The position numbers were made by a program, and so were the translations under genes. Under the pieces are notes generated by a model. The model was not told the origin of the DNA and ran no database searches. It was given only the letters and a program-made list of their open reading frames with translations. A DNA stretch of 64,000 nt, from positions 62,001 through 126,000 of the forward strand of contig NW_026712464.1 in the NCBI RefSeq assembly GCF_022539665.2. Reading direction: 5' to 3'. The stretch comes from Daphnia carinata. Its lineage: Eukaryota; Arthropoda; Branchiopoda; Diplostraca; Daphniidae. How positions within the stretch are numbered: position 1 is the stretch's first letter; each line of letters starts with the position of its first letter. This document shows positions 1 to 10,239 of the stretch, in pieces.

Positions 1-960
1 CTACGAAGTCGTTCGGGAGAAAGAAGTTGGGCTATGTAACCCAAGCTACCGACAATTTTGGACTTCAACGCTTGGCTGGACGATGTAGCTAGGGCCAAGT
101 ACTCCATCCGCGCAGGAACCATGATCAATCGCAAAAAATTTCCAATAGCTAATGTTGACAGACGAGCAAATGTCGAAAAGCGTCGCCAACGAACCAATTC
201 TAGGGTTTTTCAGCACAACTTCACAGCCAGCCTGCCCTGCTTGTCGAAGTCAACATCACCTTAAAGACTGTAAGCAGTTTAAAGGCGATACCGGTAAAAA
301 AACGAGCTACGATTGTTAAAGAAAACCTAGTATGCTACCGTTGTCTCGCCCGATTGCAAGAAAATGAGAAAATTGTGATGAACAACACCATTCCCCGTTA
401 CATGGAGCCCCCAGAATATACCCAAGACGTAGTTCAACTTCAAGAGAGCTTGCGGTTAACAACCTAGTTACATTTACCGGTGCAACTGCCCCAGGATCAA
501 CTATTCGCCATGCTATTCTGCCTATCTTGCCCATCGTGATAAAGGCTAACGGAAAGGAAGTAGTCACGTATGCTCTGTTGGATTCCGGTAATAAACTGAC
601 ATTAATCACGGGCAATGTCGCTAAAGCCTTTAGCCTACAGGTTAAAAGGGAAAGTATTGCCATAACGACTGTGGGACCAGAGGGCACACCGTTTTTTTAC
701 TGAAAAGATCGACTTTGAAATGGCATCGACTGACCACAGAATCGGAACCCAATCGTTTCGGATTGAAGACGCGCATACGGTAGAAACACTAAACTTAAAA
801 ACTCACCCAGTCGATCTACTTAAGTTTTTGGAAGAATGGCAGCCTCTAGCCGTGCCAGACTCTCCAGTCTTCCTTTTGCCATTCGAAAATTCTTTTCTAA
901 TCTCTACTTATCAGTTTTCCACGGGAATGGTGTGCAGTATCGCCCATCTTCTTGGCGGGT
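1..960 (+). pseudogene. BEL/Pao-type gag-protease-pol remnant
   Basis: This is a decayed piece of a BEL/Pao LTR retrotransposon polyprotein, read on the plus strand in several frames. The first 200 bases encode a gag-like segment (LDFNAWLDDVARAKYS) that resembles the BEL gag helix. Near 230-265 a CCHC zinc knuckle (CPACRSQHHLKDC) follows in another frame. Around 445-690 comes a protease-like stretch with the aspartate motif YALLDSGNK followed by LITGNVAKAF. From 720 the segment starting MASTDHRIG carries LNLKTHPVDLLKFL, which resembles the linker between protease and RT in BEL pol. No RT follows, so the copy is truncated near 960. At least two frameshifts separate the modules. The family call rests on module order and remembered motif spacing. 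Confidence 0.6.
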
Positions 961-1575
961 GATTTGTCTCCAAAGGAGCATAGAGGATCGTTTGGGTCCA
1001 TTGCTTCGCAATCTTCTCGGGTGGCGAAGTGTACCAGCTTTCGAGACAAGGATAGATCAAAGTCCGTCTGTCGTTCTAATTCTTCTTTAACAATTTTCCT
1101 TTTTTCCTTTTTAATTTTGGAGTTTTCTATGAAAATTTCTTCCGTAGACGTCCGGTGGGGAGACGAAGATTCCTTGGTGTCACCGATTTGATCGGTAGAG
1201 GCAAAACCCCTAGAGGACTCCCTTACAGGTTCGACCTTCTTTTGTTTTTCTTTTTGTCTTCTTCAAAAGGATACGTTGTTCGACCGAGTCAGTTCCTTTT
1301 AAGTACCCTTTAAGTCGACAGTCTTTTTGTGTCTTCTTTCTGTCCCTTTTGGAATCCCCTTTTGTCTAAACGAAGTATCCCTTGGTTTTTTTGTTTAATA
1401 AAGAATTACAAAATTTCGTCAGTTTCATGTGTTGACAAGACAGGGAATTAAGGGCTTGAAGACCGACGTTTCAAGCTATTGCCATTCTCTCTCGAGATAC
1501 GTAATACTTGGTCTCCTTTTCATTCGCCATTTTGTCCTTTTATCGGGACGTCGTCGCGTTTCTTGCGTCGACGAG
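961..1575. other. unassigned stretch between BEL remnant and Gypsy element 1
   Basis: No convincing coding region is visible. The left edge continues from the BEL remnant and the right edge meets the integrase end of Gypsy element 1. A T-rich segment lies at 1080-1400. About 40 bases at 1179-1218 recur in inverted orientation at 16772-16810, with a near-palindromic core ACCGATTTGATCGGT. It may hold the decayed 3' end of element 1 or of the BEL copy, but I cannot define a boundary. Confidence 0.4.
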
Positions 1576-2436
1576 TTAACTGAATGTCTGTAAGCAAAGG
1601 CTACATGCCCCAGTATTTCTTACCAGTCTTAATATCCCTCTGAGATGCATTTCCACGACAGTTTTATTGAACCGTTCCGTTAATCCATTCCTTTGTGGTT
1701 GGTACGCGGTGGTAGTGCAGTGTTTGATGCGGAGTGCTTGGCACAGTTGTTTGAACAACGCCGATGTAAAGTCGGTTCCGCGATCTGAGATGATTACCCT
1801 AGTTGGGCCGTGATAGTTTATGATCTTGTCGACTAAGGCTTTGCACGTCGTTATTGCCGTTTGATCTGGTAGTGCCACTACCTCCACCAACTTGGTAAAA
1901 TAATCCGTTATTACCAGGATATGGCTGTTCCCTTAGAAAGACGTGGGATTTATAGGTCCCAGAAAGTCGAGTCCCAGGGTTTCGAAGGGTGCTGGTGTGG
2001 GTTGGAGTGAGTGTAAGAGCGCTCGATTGTCGGACCGTCGCTGTCGGGCGCATACCTCGCGCTTCTGGCAGTATTCTTTGATGTCCTCGAGCATGGTGGG
2101 CCAATATTACTTGTCACGTACCCTTTAGCAGGTTCTTCTGTAGGGGAGGTGGGCGGAAAGGGGCGAATTATGATACTCCTCTACTTGAGCTTGCCTGAGT
2201 GATGCTGGTACTACCACTTGTTTTTGCATGAACCATCGCCTTTTTTCAGAATGTGGAACGTAGGATCGGCAGAGTACGTCGTTCTCGATGGTGAATAGTT
2301 CAATTTCCTTGGCCCAGATTGGCATTCGTGGGCGGTCTTCCTCCCACAAGAGTCCATTTTCCAGGTACGATCTGACGTGTTGACATAACGGGTCGTCCTC
2401 CTGTTCCTCAATGCTGTCGGCGTCTTTAGGCTGCAC
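1576..2436 (-). pseudogene. Gypsy element 1 integrase
   Basis: This is a DDE-type integrase, which would insert retroelement cDNA into chromosomes. Going down the minus strand, 2436-2125 holds the segment before the zinc-binding domain (SIEEQEDDPLCQHVRSYLE and the following residues). About 2104-1799 carries the middle of the domain in a shifted frame. 1890-1576 carries the second half of the catalytic core, with VIISDRGTDF (second aspartate) and AYQPQRNGLTERFN (the glutamate). The family normally has NG.TER or DG.VER here, so the catalytic residues look conserved. The reading frame breaks at least twice, and the C-terminal domain expected beyond 1576 is absent or unrecognisable. Neighbouring RT lies upstream at 2460-3530. 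Confidence 0.75.
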
Positions 2437-2459
2437 TTGGACGGCTGCTACTGAACTCT

Positions 2460-3528
2460 TTGCTGAAGTCCGGGTACGCCAGCACGGGTTCGGTGATTAA
2501 GCTTTTCCATAGGGCTGCGAAAGATTTTTTCTCCTCTGGGCCCCACTTGATTTCATCTTTTGGCTGAACTCTTGTCTGTATTAGAAGCGGTTGTGCGATG
2601 GTTGAAAATTTCTCGAAGAATCACCGATAGTAGGAGACCAATCCTAGGAATGATTATAGTTCCCTTACGGTGCATGGACGTTTGTAGTTGGCTATCACCT
2701 CGATTGTGCTAGGGTCGGGAGCGACTCCGTCCGCCAATATGTGCCCTAGTTAGTGTACTTTATCTTAATTACCTTTTTTTCTAACAGTCCGAAAATATCT
2801 TGGAAATGTCTGAAGTATTCTTCTTTTGTAGTTGAAAAGACTATGATGTCGTCAAATGTCGTCAAATCTTCCCGAGGACACTAGATAGTACGAAGTTCAT
2901 TAAACGTTCGAACACTCCTGGAGCGTTGGTTAACCCCAATGCAAGTCTATTCCATTCGTATAAATTATTGTCGACGATAAACGGGTTTTTTTCTTTGGAT
3001 AGTTCTTCAATTTCAATTTGCCAATAACCTGACGCGAGGTCGAGGGTGGAGAAAAGTTTTTGTCTTTGCAGCAGGTCCAGGACGTCGTCGGTTTTCGGTA
3101 GCGGGAATGAGTCTTTTTTTGCTATCGCGTTCAACTTTCTGTAGTCGATGCAGAGTCTTTCTTCTCCAGATTTTTTCCGTACCAAAACGATGGGTGATGC
3201 CCATGGTGAAACAGAGGGTCTGATGATGTCGTGTTTGAGTAACTCCTGGATGATTTTTTCCGCGACTTCTTTTTGTCGTGGAGAGTTCTGATTGGGCTGT
3301 GAGCGGATGGGTCCTTTGCCTTGCTTGTCGATCGTGTGCTTGACTAGCCCTTTTTCCCGAGGTCTTCTGTTTTGAAAGCGAATAGATGAATATAATTTGT
3401 AAGGATCTCTTGCAATGCTTATTTTCCTCGGTCTGGGATGGCTGCTTGGGCTTCTTCAATGTTGGAGTCGGCGGGAGTGTTTTGGTTGGAGCAGGAGGCG
3501 ATGATGTGTTGTGCGTTTTCTTCAGCAA
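2460..3528 (-). pseudogene. Gypsy element 1 reverse transcriptase
   Basis: Reverse transcriptase of the Gypsy class. The best-preserved part, 3185-2862, reads LCIDYRKLNAIAKKDSFPLP, then TLDLASGYWQIEIEE (the first catalytic aspartate), then LGLTNAPGVFERLMNFVL. The catalytic Y.DD box that should follow is broken by a perfect 10-base tandem duplication (GTCGTCAAAT at 2848-2857 and again at 2858-2867), which shifts the frame just at DDIIVFS. The connection and RNase H-like segments continue in shifted frames to about 2460 (YKRPCTVRELYSFLGLVSYY). Upstream sequence to 3528 is in other frames. It cannot make an active enzyme. Confidence 0.8.
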
Positions 3529-3540
3529 AGACTACTTTTT

Positions 3541-3960
3541 CTAGTACTTGAAATGGTATTGTGATTTGCTTGTTGGTGTCGTTGATGACGACGATGCGGA
3601 ATAGTCCATTTCCCTGTTTCTTCGAAACAAACGGGTGGAATCGGGAGTTCGTTTCCTTTGGGAGTTCCGGCGCGGATATAAATGAGCACGCGATATTCGG
3701 GGGTAGATTTCCGCCCCCGCCCCCCATTCGCTCTCCACCACTTGGGCGGTGTATGGAGAGATGTTGATTTTCTGTGGAATAATCATAGCGGGTTCGTGAG
3801 GCGGCTGATCGGGTCTTCTCATCCGATAGATCGTACGCTCACTGCCGTCGAATATGAACCTATCACCGTAGAGTGCGTCTAAACCTAGCACGCAGCTTTT
3901 GGTGACACCGTCCACTAAGATGAACGATTGAGTTAAGAGATCGGGACATTCTTCGTCCAC
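3541..3960 (-). pseudogene. Gypsy element 1 aspartic protease
   Basis: The minus-strand reading frame contains LTQSFILVDGVTKSCVLGLDALYGDRFIFDG, a typical C-terminal half of a retropepsin (the ILG.D.L motif). The stretch just upstream at about 3960-4030 (ELYDINNIRLKTQGTVTLTF) fits the preceding beta strands. The catalytic DTG/DSG motif expected further upstream is not recognisable, so the enzyme is probably decayed. It sits between the short gag (4433-4684) and RT (below 3528), the expected position. The family call is from the motif and position only. Confidence 0.6.
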
Positions 3961-4432
3961 TAGTTGAAATGTAAGGGTGACTGTACCCTGAGTTTTTAAG
4001 CGTATGTTATTTATATCGTATAGCTCTACTGTGAACTATGGAGAGAAATTTACGACGTTTACGCAAAGTTCTGAGTAAAATTTGTTACTTGGTAGGCTTT
4101 TTCCTGTTCCTTTTCCCTTTACTCGGCAAAATTTTCTCCGTGTGCCCTTATGACAGCTCGATTTAACTGTTGAATCCTTTCGTACGGAAGTTCAGGTTGG
4201 CAATTCAAATCTAAGGAATTATAGTTCTTGTAAAATTTCTTCTTCTGGGACGTCTTCAAGCCGTAGATCGGCGTATTGGTTATTGAAGCTTGGCGTTCCG
4301 GTTAAGTCCATTTTGGTTACTGAGAGGGTTTCTTGAAAAAATAATTCTGTGGCATCATTTTTTGTTTCTGGCTGTTTGCGATCTTTTACTGCTATTGCTT
4401 GGGCTTTTCTTAGAACATCCGAAGGGTGTGTT

Positions 4433-4684
4433 TCAGGATCGTCGACCTATGTGAGGGGTTTCTTTCTCCCTACTGTTGTTCCACGGGTTAGCGAGGTTGT
4501 GTTCTTCTACTTCGTCGTCAGTTAGTAGATTGGTGTTGGGTGAGTCATTTTCTTGAGTGTTTTGTTCTTGGATTGGGGAATAAATTATTTCACTTTTGTG
4601 CCCTTGGGCTTTCAGGTTTCCTTTAGATGCGAGTCCAGTAACTATTTTTCCGGCACTTCGAAATAATTTTGTTAAATTATCCAT
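4433..4684 (-). pseudogene. Gypsy element 1 gag/leader-proximal reading frame
   Basis: An 83-residue minus-strand frame begins 150 bases inside the primer-binding site, which is where gag should start. It is hydrophilic and acidic in its middle (TDDEVEEHNLANPW) and has no zinc knuckle. I do not recognise a domain. The following stretch, 4432-3960, can be read in shifted frames as a continuous hydrophilic protein running into the protease. Gag identity is inferred from position. Confidence 0.4.
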
Positions 4685-4813
4685 CTACTTTTCAGTTTTA
4701 GCTATTTTGACCGCGTTTTGTTCATAAAAAATTATGTCGCTCATTAGATGGCGCTGGCTGGTGCGTTAAAGTAAAAAAAGGGGGGAAAAATATCTATCGT
4801 GGAGGCTTGGCAT

Positions 4814-4833
4814 TCGAAATTCACTGCCACCAA
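4814..4833 (-). promoter_or_regulatory. primer-binding site of Gypsy element 1
   Basis: On the minus strand the LTR end ...GGCCAAGCTTTACA is followed by TTGGTGGCAGTGAATTTCG. TGG two bases or fewer after a terminal CA is the usual start of a tRNA 3'-end primer-binding site, and CACTGCCACCA on the complement would be the tRNA acceptor end. I cannot name the tRNA. Confidence 0.55.
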
Positions 4834-5720
4834 TGTAAAGCTTGGCCAAAAGTTGTGGAAAACAAGCAATGCAAAATAAAGATAGATAGGTGTGTTCGTT
4901 TACTTACAGTGAGCTCATGGCAGAAGCGGCGACTGGCGGCGGAATAAAACAACACAAGTGTAAGAGTAACAAAGTTCTGTATTAAGCACACACTTAATAC
5001 AGGGTACTGGTTCACTCCGACTCACAAAACTAACTGATTCTCAAGGTTTTTCGGGGAACATTTTATAGGAAAGTGGAAGGACGAATTTTCTAACACTTCA
5101 GGAAAGGTAGGGAATTTTACTATGTAAATTTAACACTAAGGTGTGAAAAGGGTATGGCCGGTTCTCGGAGGTTAAAAACCTCCGTGGGAATTGAGGTCGG
5201 TGTTGGTTTGGTACTTGGTCATTCCTTACAATAGCTGTTTTACGGCAAAAAGATAGCAAAATAATAGGGTATCGCATTATAACTGTGCTTTCGGGGACAA
5301 AAAACATATTTTGAATCAAAATTGGTATTGTTGGAAAGCAGATAAGACGGTCTTATTCATCAAAAAGGTGAAATTGAATAAGAATGATTCTTTTAGCTAG
5401 GAGGAGAAGTAAAGAAACGGTAAAAATTCTACGTGGAAAAAGTCCGTGCGCGAAACTCAAACTCAAAAACAATTTTTCAAGTCCAAAACAGGGAAAAGGG
5501 ACTTGGCTAGAAACGGCGGGGAAAGAATGTGAAATATGAGCGGATGGGCGGCGCTAACGCACTTGGAGTGGGACAAGGGTGTTTTCAAATACGAAAGTGG
5601 GTGGTTGGGAGAGCGTGTTAGTTGCCTCCGGTAAAAACAGGTGGCGAGAATATTTTTCCACTTGCTTTGAAGTGTTGGAAGCCTTCAGTACGCGAGAAAA
5701 AGGAAATAAAACCTTTTATA
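4834..5720 (-). repeat. probable 5' LTR region of Gypsy element 1
   Basis: The inner edge at 4834 reads TGTAAAGC on the plus strand (LTR 3' end ...GCTTTACA on the minus strand) and abuts the primer-binding site. A 10-bp-stem hairpin lies at 4977-5002. A minus-strand TATAAAAGG sits at about 5712-5720 and could be the promoter. The outer edge is not resolved. The solo LTR at 59032-59867 ends with the same TGTAAAGC, so the two LTRs may be distant relatives. Confidence 0.4.
4977..5002. other. perfect hairpin in the LTR
   Basis: CTGTATTAAG, a six-base loop, then CTTAATACAG form a perfect 10-bp stem. In the transcript of the LTR this would be a stable stem-loop. A role in RNA 3'-end formation or packaging is only a guess. 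Confidence 0.6.
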
Positions 5721-5950
5721 CTAAATAACAAATTTATTATTGGTTATTGAAAAAGTTTCGCATATTCTAGCTATGGCTTTAAGATACGAGAGTATCATAT
5801 TTATAGCATTGGAAAAGAGAGATACATAAAAAACATCGTTCAGAGAACTTTGTTTTTTTTCAAACATCGAAGTATATTATATGGAAGCGAGAAACAAGTG
5901 CTTGATATGACATCGATTAACAACATAGAATAATTAAAAAGATATATATA

Positions 5951-7312
5951 CAGTACCCGCCCTAATTATCCGAACACCAAGGGTATTTCGGGCATTTTAA
6001 CATGGTGTCTTATGGCGGTAGAGTCTCTTGCGCAAATGTAAAAAAGGGCTAGTAAAAATGCCGACAAAAAAATAAAATTTTGCCCTGATGTTAATGAAAT
6101 AATGCGCTATCCAGCAATTTTTTTTTTCTATCTATAGGACTTTTTGACTAGCACGCTAGTCATTAAATATCCGAACAGCGCGTATCTTATGGGATGCCTA
6201 ATAGCAACACGTCATTTTTTGGAAATTTTTTTTGTTATACAAGGGGGGGTTTTCTAGACCCCGCAATTACACAAATCGATTGGCTATTTTTTAAACTATA
6301 TCCCTTTTTAGTGCTGTAACTTAATATTAATTATATTAAGAAAGGGAATTTTTTAAAGTGAGGACGGTGCTAGTTTTTCACCGTCAAAAATAGTTAATCT
6401 TACTCCCACTTGAGGCGCTCAATTCGCAAAGTTTTATGTGCGACAGCCAACAGTATATTGTAAAGGCAGACGAATAAAGGTTGTTGATAATACAATTATC
6501 AAGTTATTTAGAAGAATGTTGTACTAGTGATATTCAAGGCAAAAACAGGTATTTATGTTATGTACTACAGAATAATGTTGTTTCTCATGACGCTAAATTG
6601 TATTTATAATTGTTTATTGTAGAATGGTCAAGATTATTTTATCTCAAGACGGTAGATCTGTTGTGGCAGATATAACAGTGGATGTTTTTTACTTTGAAGA
6701 GACACTGTCTGGCAATTCATTGCAAACCGGCCCCCAATACAACAATCTGTCTGTAACGAAGATGTTGTTAACTCCCAAAGTACAATGTCTACCACAGAAT
6801 CCCAAAATGTGTTACTGCCCGTTGTCAACCCTACGTTGGGAGACAAAATCAATCCAGTATTGGATAATAAACAAGCCTAAGTTAAAAATTTATTTTTCCA
6901 AGTGTTCTTCATTTCTTATGTTAGGCGTATAGACAATATGTTCAGGGTATATCCAGAACAAGCATACACTTCATCATGGCTATCGTGGCTGTCATTAATC
7001 AGTTTAAGTGGGTACGAAACATAAGAATTATTGTATTCTTATTATTATGAAAACAGATAACTGTAAGTTAGGCAGGTTGTATTATTGTTTACAGGTAATA
7101 ATAAAGTTGTACACAAACTACAATAACATCGAAAACAGTAAAGTTACCATGACTAGTATGGTGTATGGCCTCCTTTTGCATCAATCACGGCCTGGCATCG
7201 CCTACGTATACTATAAATGTATTTGCATAGTGTCTCACTATGTACCGCCATAAGACACCATGTTAAAAAGCCCGAAATACCCTTGGTGCTCGGAAATTTA
7301 GGGCGGGTACTG
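5951..7312. mobile_element. pogo/Tigger-like DNA transposon (non-autonomous)
   Basis: A 1,362-bp element is bounded by terminal inverted repeats of about 71 bp (5951-6021 and 7242-7312) that differ at only a handful of positions. The ends read CAGTACCCGCCC... and the element is flanked by TA on both sides (5949-5950 and 7313-7314), the target duplication of the Tc1/mariner/pogo superfamily. CAGT ends and a sub-terminal ATTATCCGAACA are typical of pogo/Tigger elements. No transposase is recognisable. An interior plus-strand frame at about 6704-6880 could be a relic. Two copies of a repeat at 23487 and 33207 end in a closely similar CAGTACCCACC sequence, so a related family is active or was active here. 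Confidence 0.85.
6704..6881 (+). pseudogene. possible C-terminal coding relic inside the pogo-like element
   Basis: A plus-strand frame running from about 6704 reads DTVWQFIANRPPIQQSV and continues without a stop to NPVLDNKQA before a TAA at about 6880. It is cut upstream by an in-frame TGA. The residue mix looks protein-like, but I do not recognise it. It could be the tail of the ancestral transposase or a captured exon, since a plausible splice acceptor TTGTTTATTGTAG lies at 6611-6623. Confidence 0.3.
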
Positions 7313-8452
7313 TATATTGATTGTTCTCTTGCCCTTTTTTTAAGGCTGAAGCTTGTTTGTTTGTCATTCAATCAATCTACATTTTTTTTTCTTCTGAGAT
7401 CATCATTTTGAATACGATTAACCCTTTTGTTATTCCCTCTCTTTATCTTTTAGGGGGTTGGTATTGGTGTTGATAACAGTTAGGTGCAGGCTGCAGACGA
7501 TGATTTCATCCCGTCGCAACCACTGATCTTCTTAAAGAATTGAAGATTTTCCGCACCGGCGTTTGTGTGTCCTTGGATATATTTCGGTGTAGATGACTGT
7601 GTTGAGTTGAACTAAGATTGTTGAGGCTGCTATTCAATGCGGCGGTTGCTTGTCAACGTGTAGTCATGGCGTCCCCTTTGTTCGGCAATTACTGGTGTTT
7701 CTTCCCTTAACTGTGTTGCATACTGTGTTCTTTCTATCTCCCGGTTGCGTGGGCGTGTGATGTGAGTGTTTAGGTATCATGGTTTTTTGTTTCCTTGGTT
7801 GGGGCACGTGTTGTTTGTTTTATTTTGTCCTTATAGTTTTGCTTTTCTTTTCCTATGTTCAGGTTGGCTTGGCTGTGCTAATGATGAAATGTTGCGTTAA
7901 CGTTGGCCTGCATGGTTTATCAAACGGCACGCTTATGGTCGTGATTTGCTTTCCCATTTGCCATTTGTGTGTAGGCTGGAGCGTGGATCATTCGGGATGT
8001 ATGTTTTGTTAATTTCAGTTGAGGTGGTTGTAAATGTTCCATTTCCGAAATGTGACTCTTGACTTCTTTACTTTATCTAGGCAGCTGCATTGGGAGTAAT
8101 GCCCAAATTGTGTTGTTTCACTTCGAGCATATGTTTAGAGATTTGATGTCTGGCTAATTGAGTTGCACGGGAGGTTCTTTCTCACTAAAGTGACAGGGAG
8201 CTGATATGGTATCCATGTTCTGTTATTTTACATTTTGCTTCCGTCTGTACATTTGCACTTTGGATTTACTTTAACTAGGTTGCTGCATCAGGGAAAGTTG
8301 TCTTCTCTTGGTATAGATTGTGCCTGGTGCTTCCAGCTGTTTTGATTTGGTGCCTTGCTTACTGATTGGTGTGCGAGCTTTCCACCACTTATGTAAGTGT
8401 CCATTTTGTGTCTTCTATGTTATGGGGAGTAGGTGTGTCCCTTTCTTTCCTA
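7313..8452. other. unassigned T-rich intergenic stretch
   Basis: I see no gene, no terminal repeat and no tandem repeat in this stretch. The plus strand is rich in T and TTG runs. It lies directly downstream (minus-strand sense) of the LINE tail, so part of it may be LINE 3' untranslated sequence. The CAA/TTG-rich run at about 8470-8500 could mark the LINE end. Confidence 0.35.
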
Positions 8453-8472
8453 TTAGTTCAGCTGACTGTTGA

Positions 8473-8935
8473 CTAACAACAAACAACAACAAACTGACAA
8501 ACACCTGTTGAGGGTTTGGTCAGGAATTTTGCCATTAGATTTCTTATTTTGAGGTTTGTTTGGGAGCTGATCAAAGTGTTTAGTCCGAGCATAGTGTCTT
8601 GATTCAGCTCGAGGTTTTTGGTAGCGAGGTAGCTGCGGATTTCTTGGCGAAACTGTTCGTACTTTGGGCATATTACCATTACGTGGTGGGGATCTTCTAT
8701 GGTTTCGCATCCCAGTCGGCAACTGGGTTCGGCCTCCGGGTTGATTCTGTGGTTGAACGAGTTTAGGTAGTTGTGGCCTGACCTTAGTCTGCGTAGGCAT
8801 ATTGCTATTTTTCTGTCCTTGTGTCTGAACCAGGCGTGGGTCTGAGGGAAGACATAATTTGAACGCTCCGTTTTTTGGCACTTTGCCAGGGCCATTAGGT
8901 GGTCCGCTGTCCAGGTCTGTTTTATTTGGGAGCAT
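8473..8935 (-). pseudogene. LINE C-terminal cysteine/histidine tail
   Basis: A 140-residue minus-strand frame reads IAICLRRLRSGHNYLNSFNH, then CRLGCETIEDPHHVMVICPKYEQFR, a C-X3-C...HH...C arrangement. This tail is common at the end of Jockey/I-type ORF2 proteins (RLR.GH...L...C..C...E...H.l..C). It lies directly after the truncated RT because of the internal deletion. The frame ends in a CAA/TTG-rich region near 8470. Confidence 0.65.
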
Positions 8936-8989
8936 TTTTCACTGGGGGAGAGTTTGTTTTCTGGTCCTATTTTATTCGCGCTTTCCCTC

Positions 8990-9841
8990 TAGAGTAGGGC
9001 TTAGAACGGCTCCTTGTGGCATTCCATTTTCTATTGTTTTTAGCTACGAGGTCGGGTCGCCTATCCTAACGCACATACTTCTCCCGGTGATAAAGTTTTT
9101 TATCCAAGCGAGGATTGGGCCCAAGATTCAGAGTCTGGCCAATTTGACGAGCAGGCCTTGTGTCCAAACTGTATCGTAGGCTTTGGCTAGGTCCAAGAAT
9201 ACTACTACCGTTGAAAGCTTTTTGCTGAAGCTCAGTTTTATATCTGTTTCTATCTGGATGATGAGATAGGCTGTGTTGCAGCCTCTTCTGAACCCGGCTT
9301 GTTGACAATTTATTTTCCCTTTTGTCTCCATGAACCAGTGCAGAAGGTTCGCTATTATTCTTTCTAGAAATTTGCACAGGCATGTTGTGAGTGATATTGG
9401 GCGGTATGAGGTTGGGTCTTCTGCTGGTTTGCCTGGCTTCAGGAGAGGGATGGCTATGGATTTGTTTCCAGTGGTCTGGGACGTAGCCTTTAGAAAGGAC
9501 GGTATTGAAGAATTGCCAGAGGTGGCCTTCATTCTTTCCTGATAGGTTTCGCAGCATAGAATTGTGTATAAGATTTATCCCTATTGCTTTGCTTTTGGAT
9601 TTTGGGAGATATTTTTCTATTTCTTCTAACGTTACGGGTCATTAAGAATGCTAGGATGGCCGGATAATATTTTTCCGGTAATTAGTGAACCGAAGGGTTT
9701 GTTTGCTGGGATGTTTGACGGGTGGACGCCGCTCAAGAGTTTTATGATTAGTTCCGCTTTTTCCCTCGGTGTGTTGTAGGTTACCTCATTTGCTTTGATA
9801 GTTATGCCGTCTGGGGAGGGATTGGACCCCTTGCTTATCAA
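8990..9841 (-). pseudogene. LINE reverse transcriptase, truncated
   Basis: RT of a non-LTR element on the minus strand. The pre-RT segment at 9841-9632 includes SPDGITIKANEV and GVHPSN. The main piece at 9532-9128 reads KSIAIPLLKPGKPAEDPTSY, RPISLTTCLCKFLERI, INCQQAGFRRG and VVVFLDLAKAYDTVW (motif A aspartate). It continues through LVKLARL to GMPQGAVLSPTL (motif B-like turn) near 9000. Then the sequence stops matching: the YADD motif and thumb never appear, and the tail domain begins within about 100 bases. The usual RT is hundreds of residues longer, so a deletion of most of the catalytic half is certain. Confidence 0.8.
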
Positions 9842-10239
9842 ACCTTTCGTGAAAGACCAAGGCTGCGGTTGATCGTGGGTTCCGAGGTTGGTGATAAAGG
9901 ACCATGCTTTTTTCTTGGCCGTGATGATGCATTTCTTCTTCAGTGCTTCCGCTTTGCTCCATTCTGTTCACTTTGATGACGAGAGCGGTGTCTTACACCA
10001 TTCTCTGAAGGCTTTGCGTGCATTTTTTACCCTTCTGGTGCACTTTTAGTTCCACCACAGACAGTTTTGTGCTGCGCATTTCTTGAGTTGAGGTTGTGAT
10101 TTCTTAAACCACTTTTTACTAGCCGTGTTAATGGCGTTCGTGAAAGTTGTTGCGGCTGTTTCGGGGTGACCGATATTTGGAAAGTTTTCGTCTGTAAGAT
10201 AATTGTCCAGCCTGTTGTTCCATTACCCCTATTTCTTTT

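Larger units (their letters stand above)
1576..5720 (-). mobile_element. Gypsy-type LTR retrotransposon, element 1 (decayed)
   Basis: Read on the minus strand, the order is LTR, primer-binding site, short gag, protease, RT, integrase, which is the Ty3/Gypsy order (integrase after RT). Frames change many times, so the copy is dead. The right limit is uncertain: the inner LTR edge (CTTTACA on the minus strand, complement of 4834-4840) is clear, but the outer edge is not. No matching LTR is found left of the integrase, so the 3' end is lost or too diverged to see. Confidence 0.75.
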
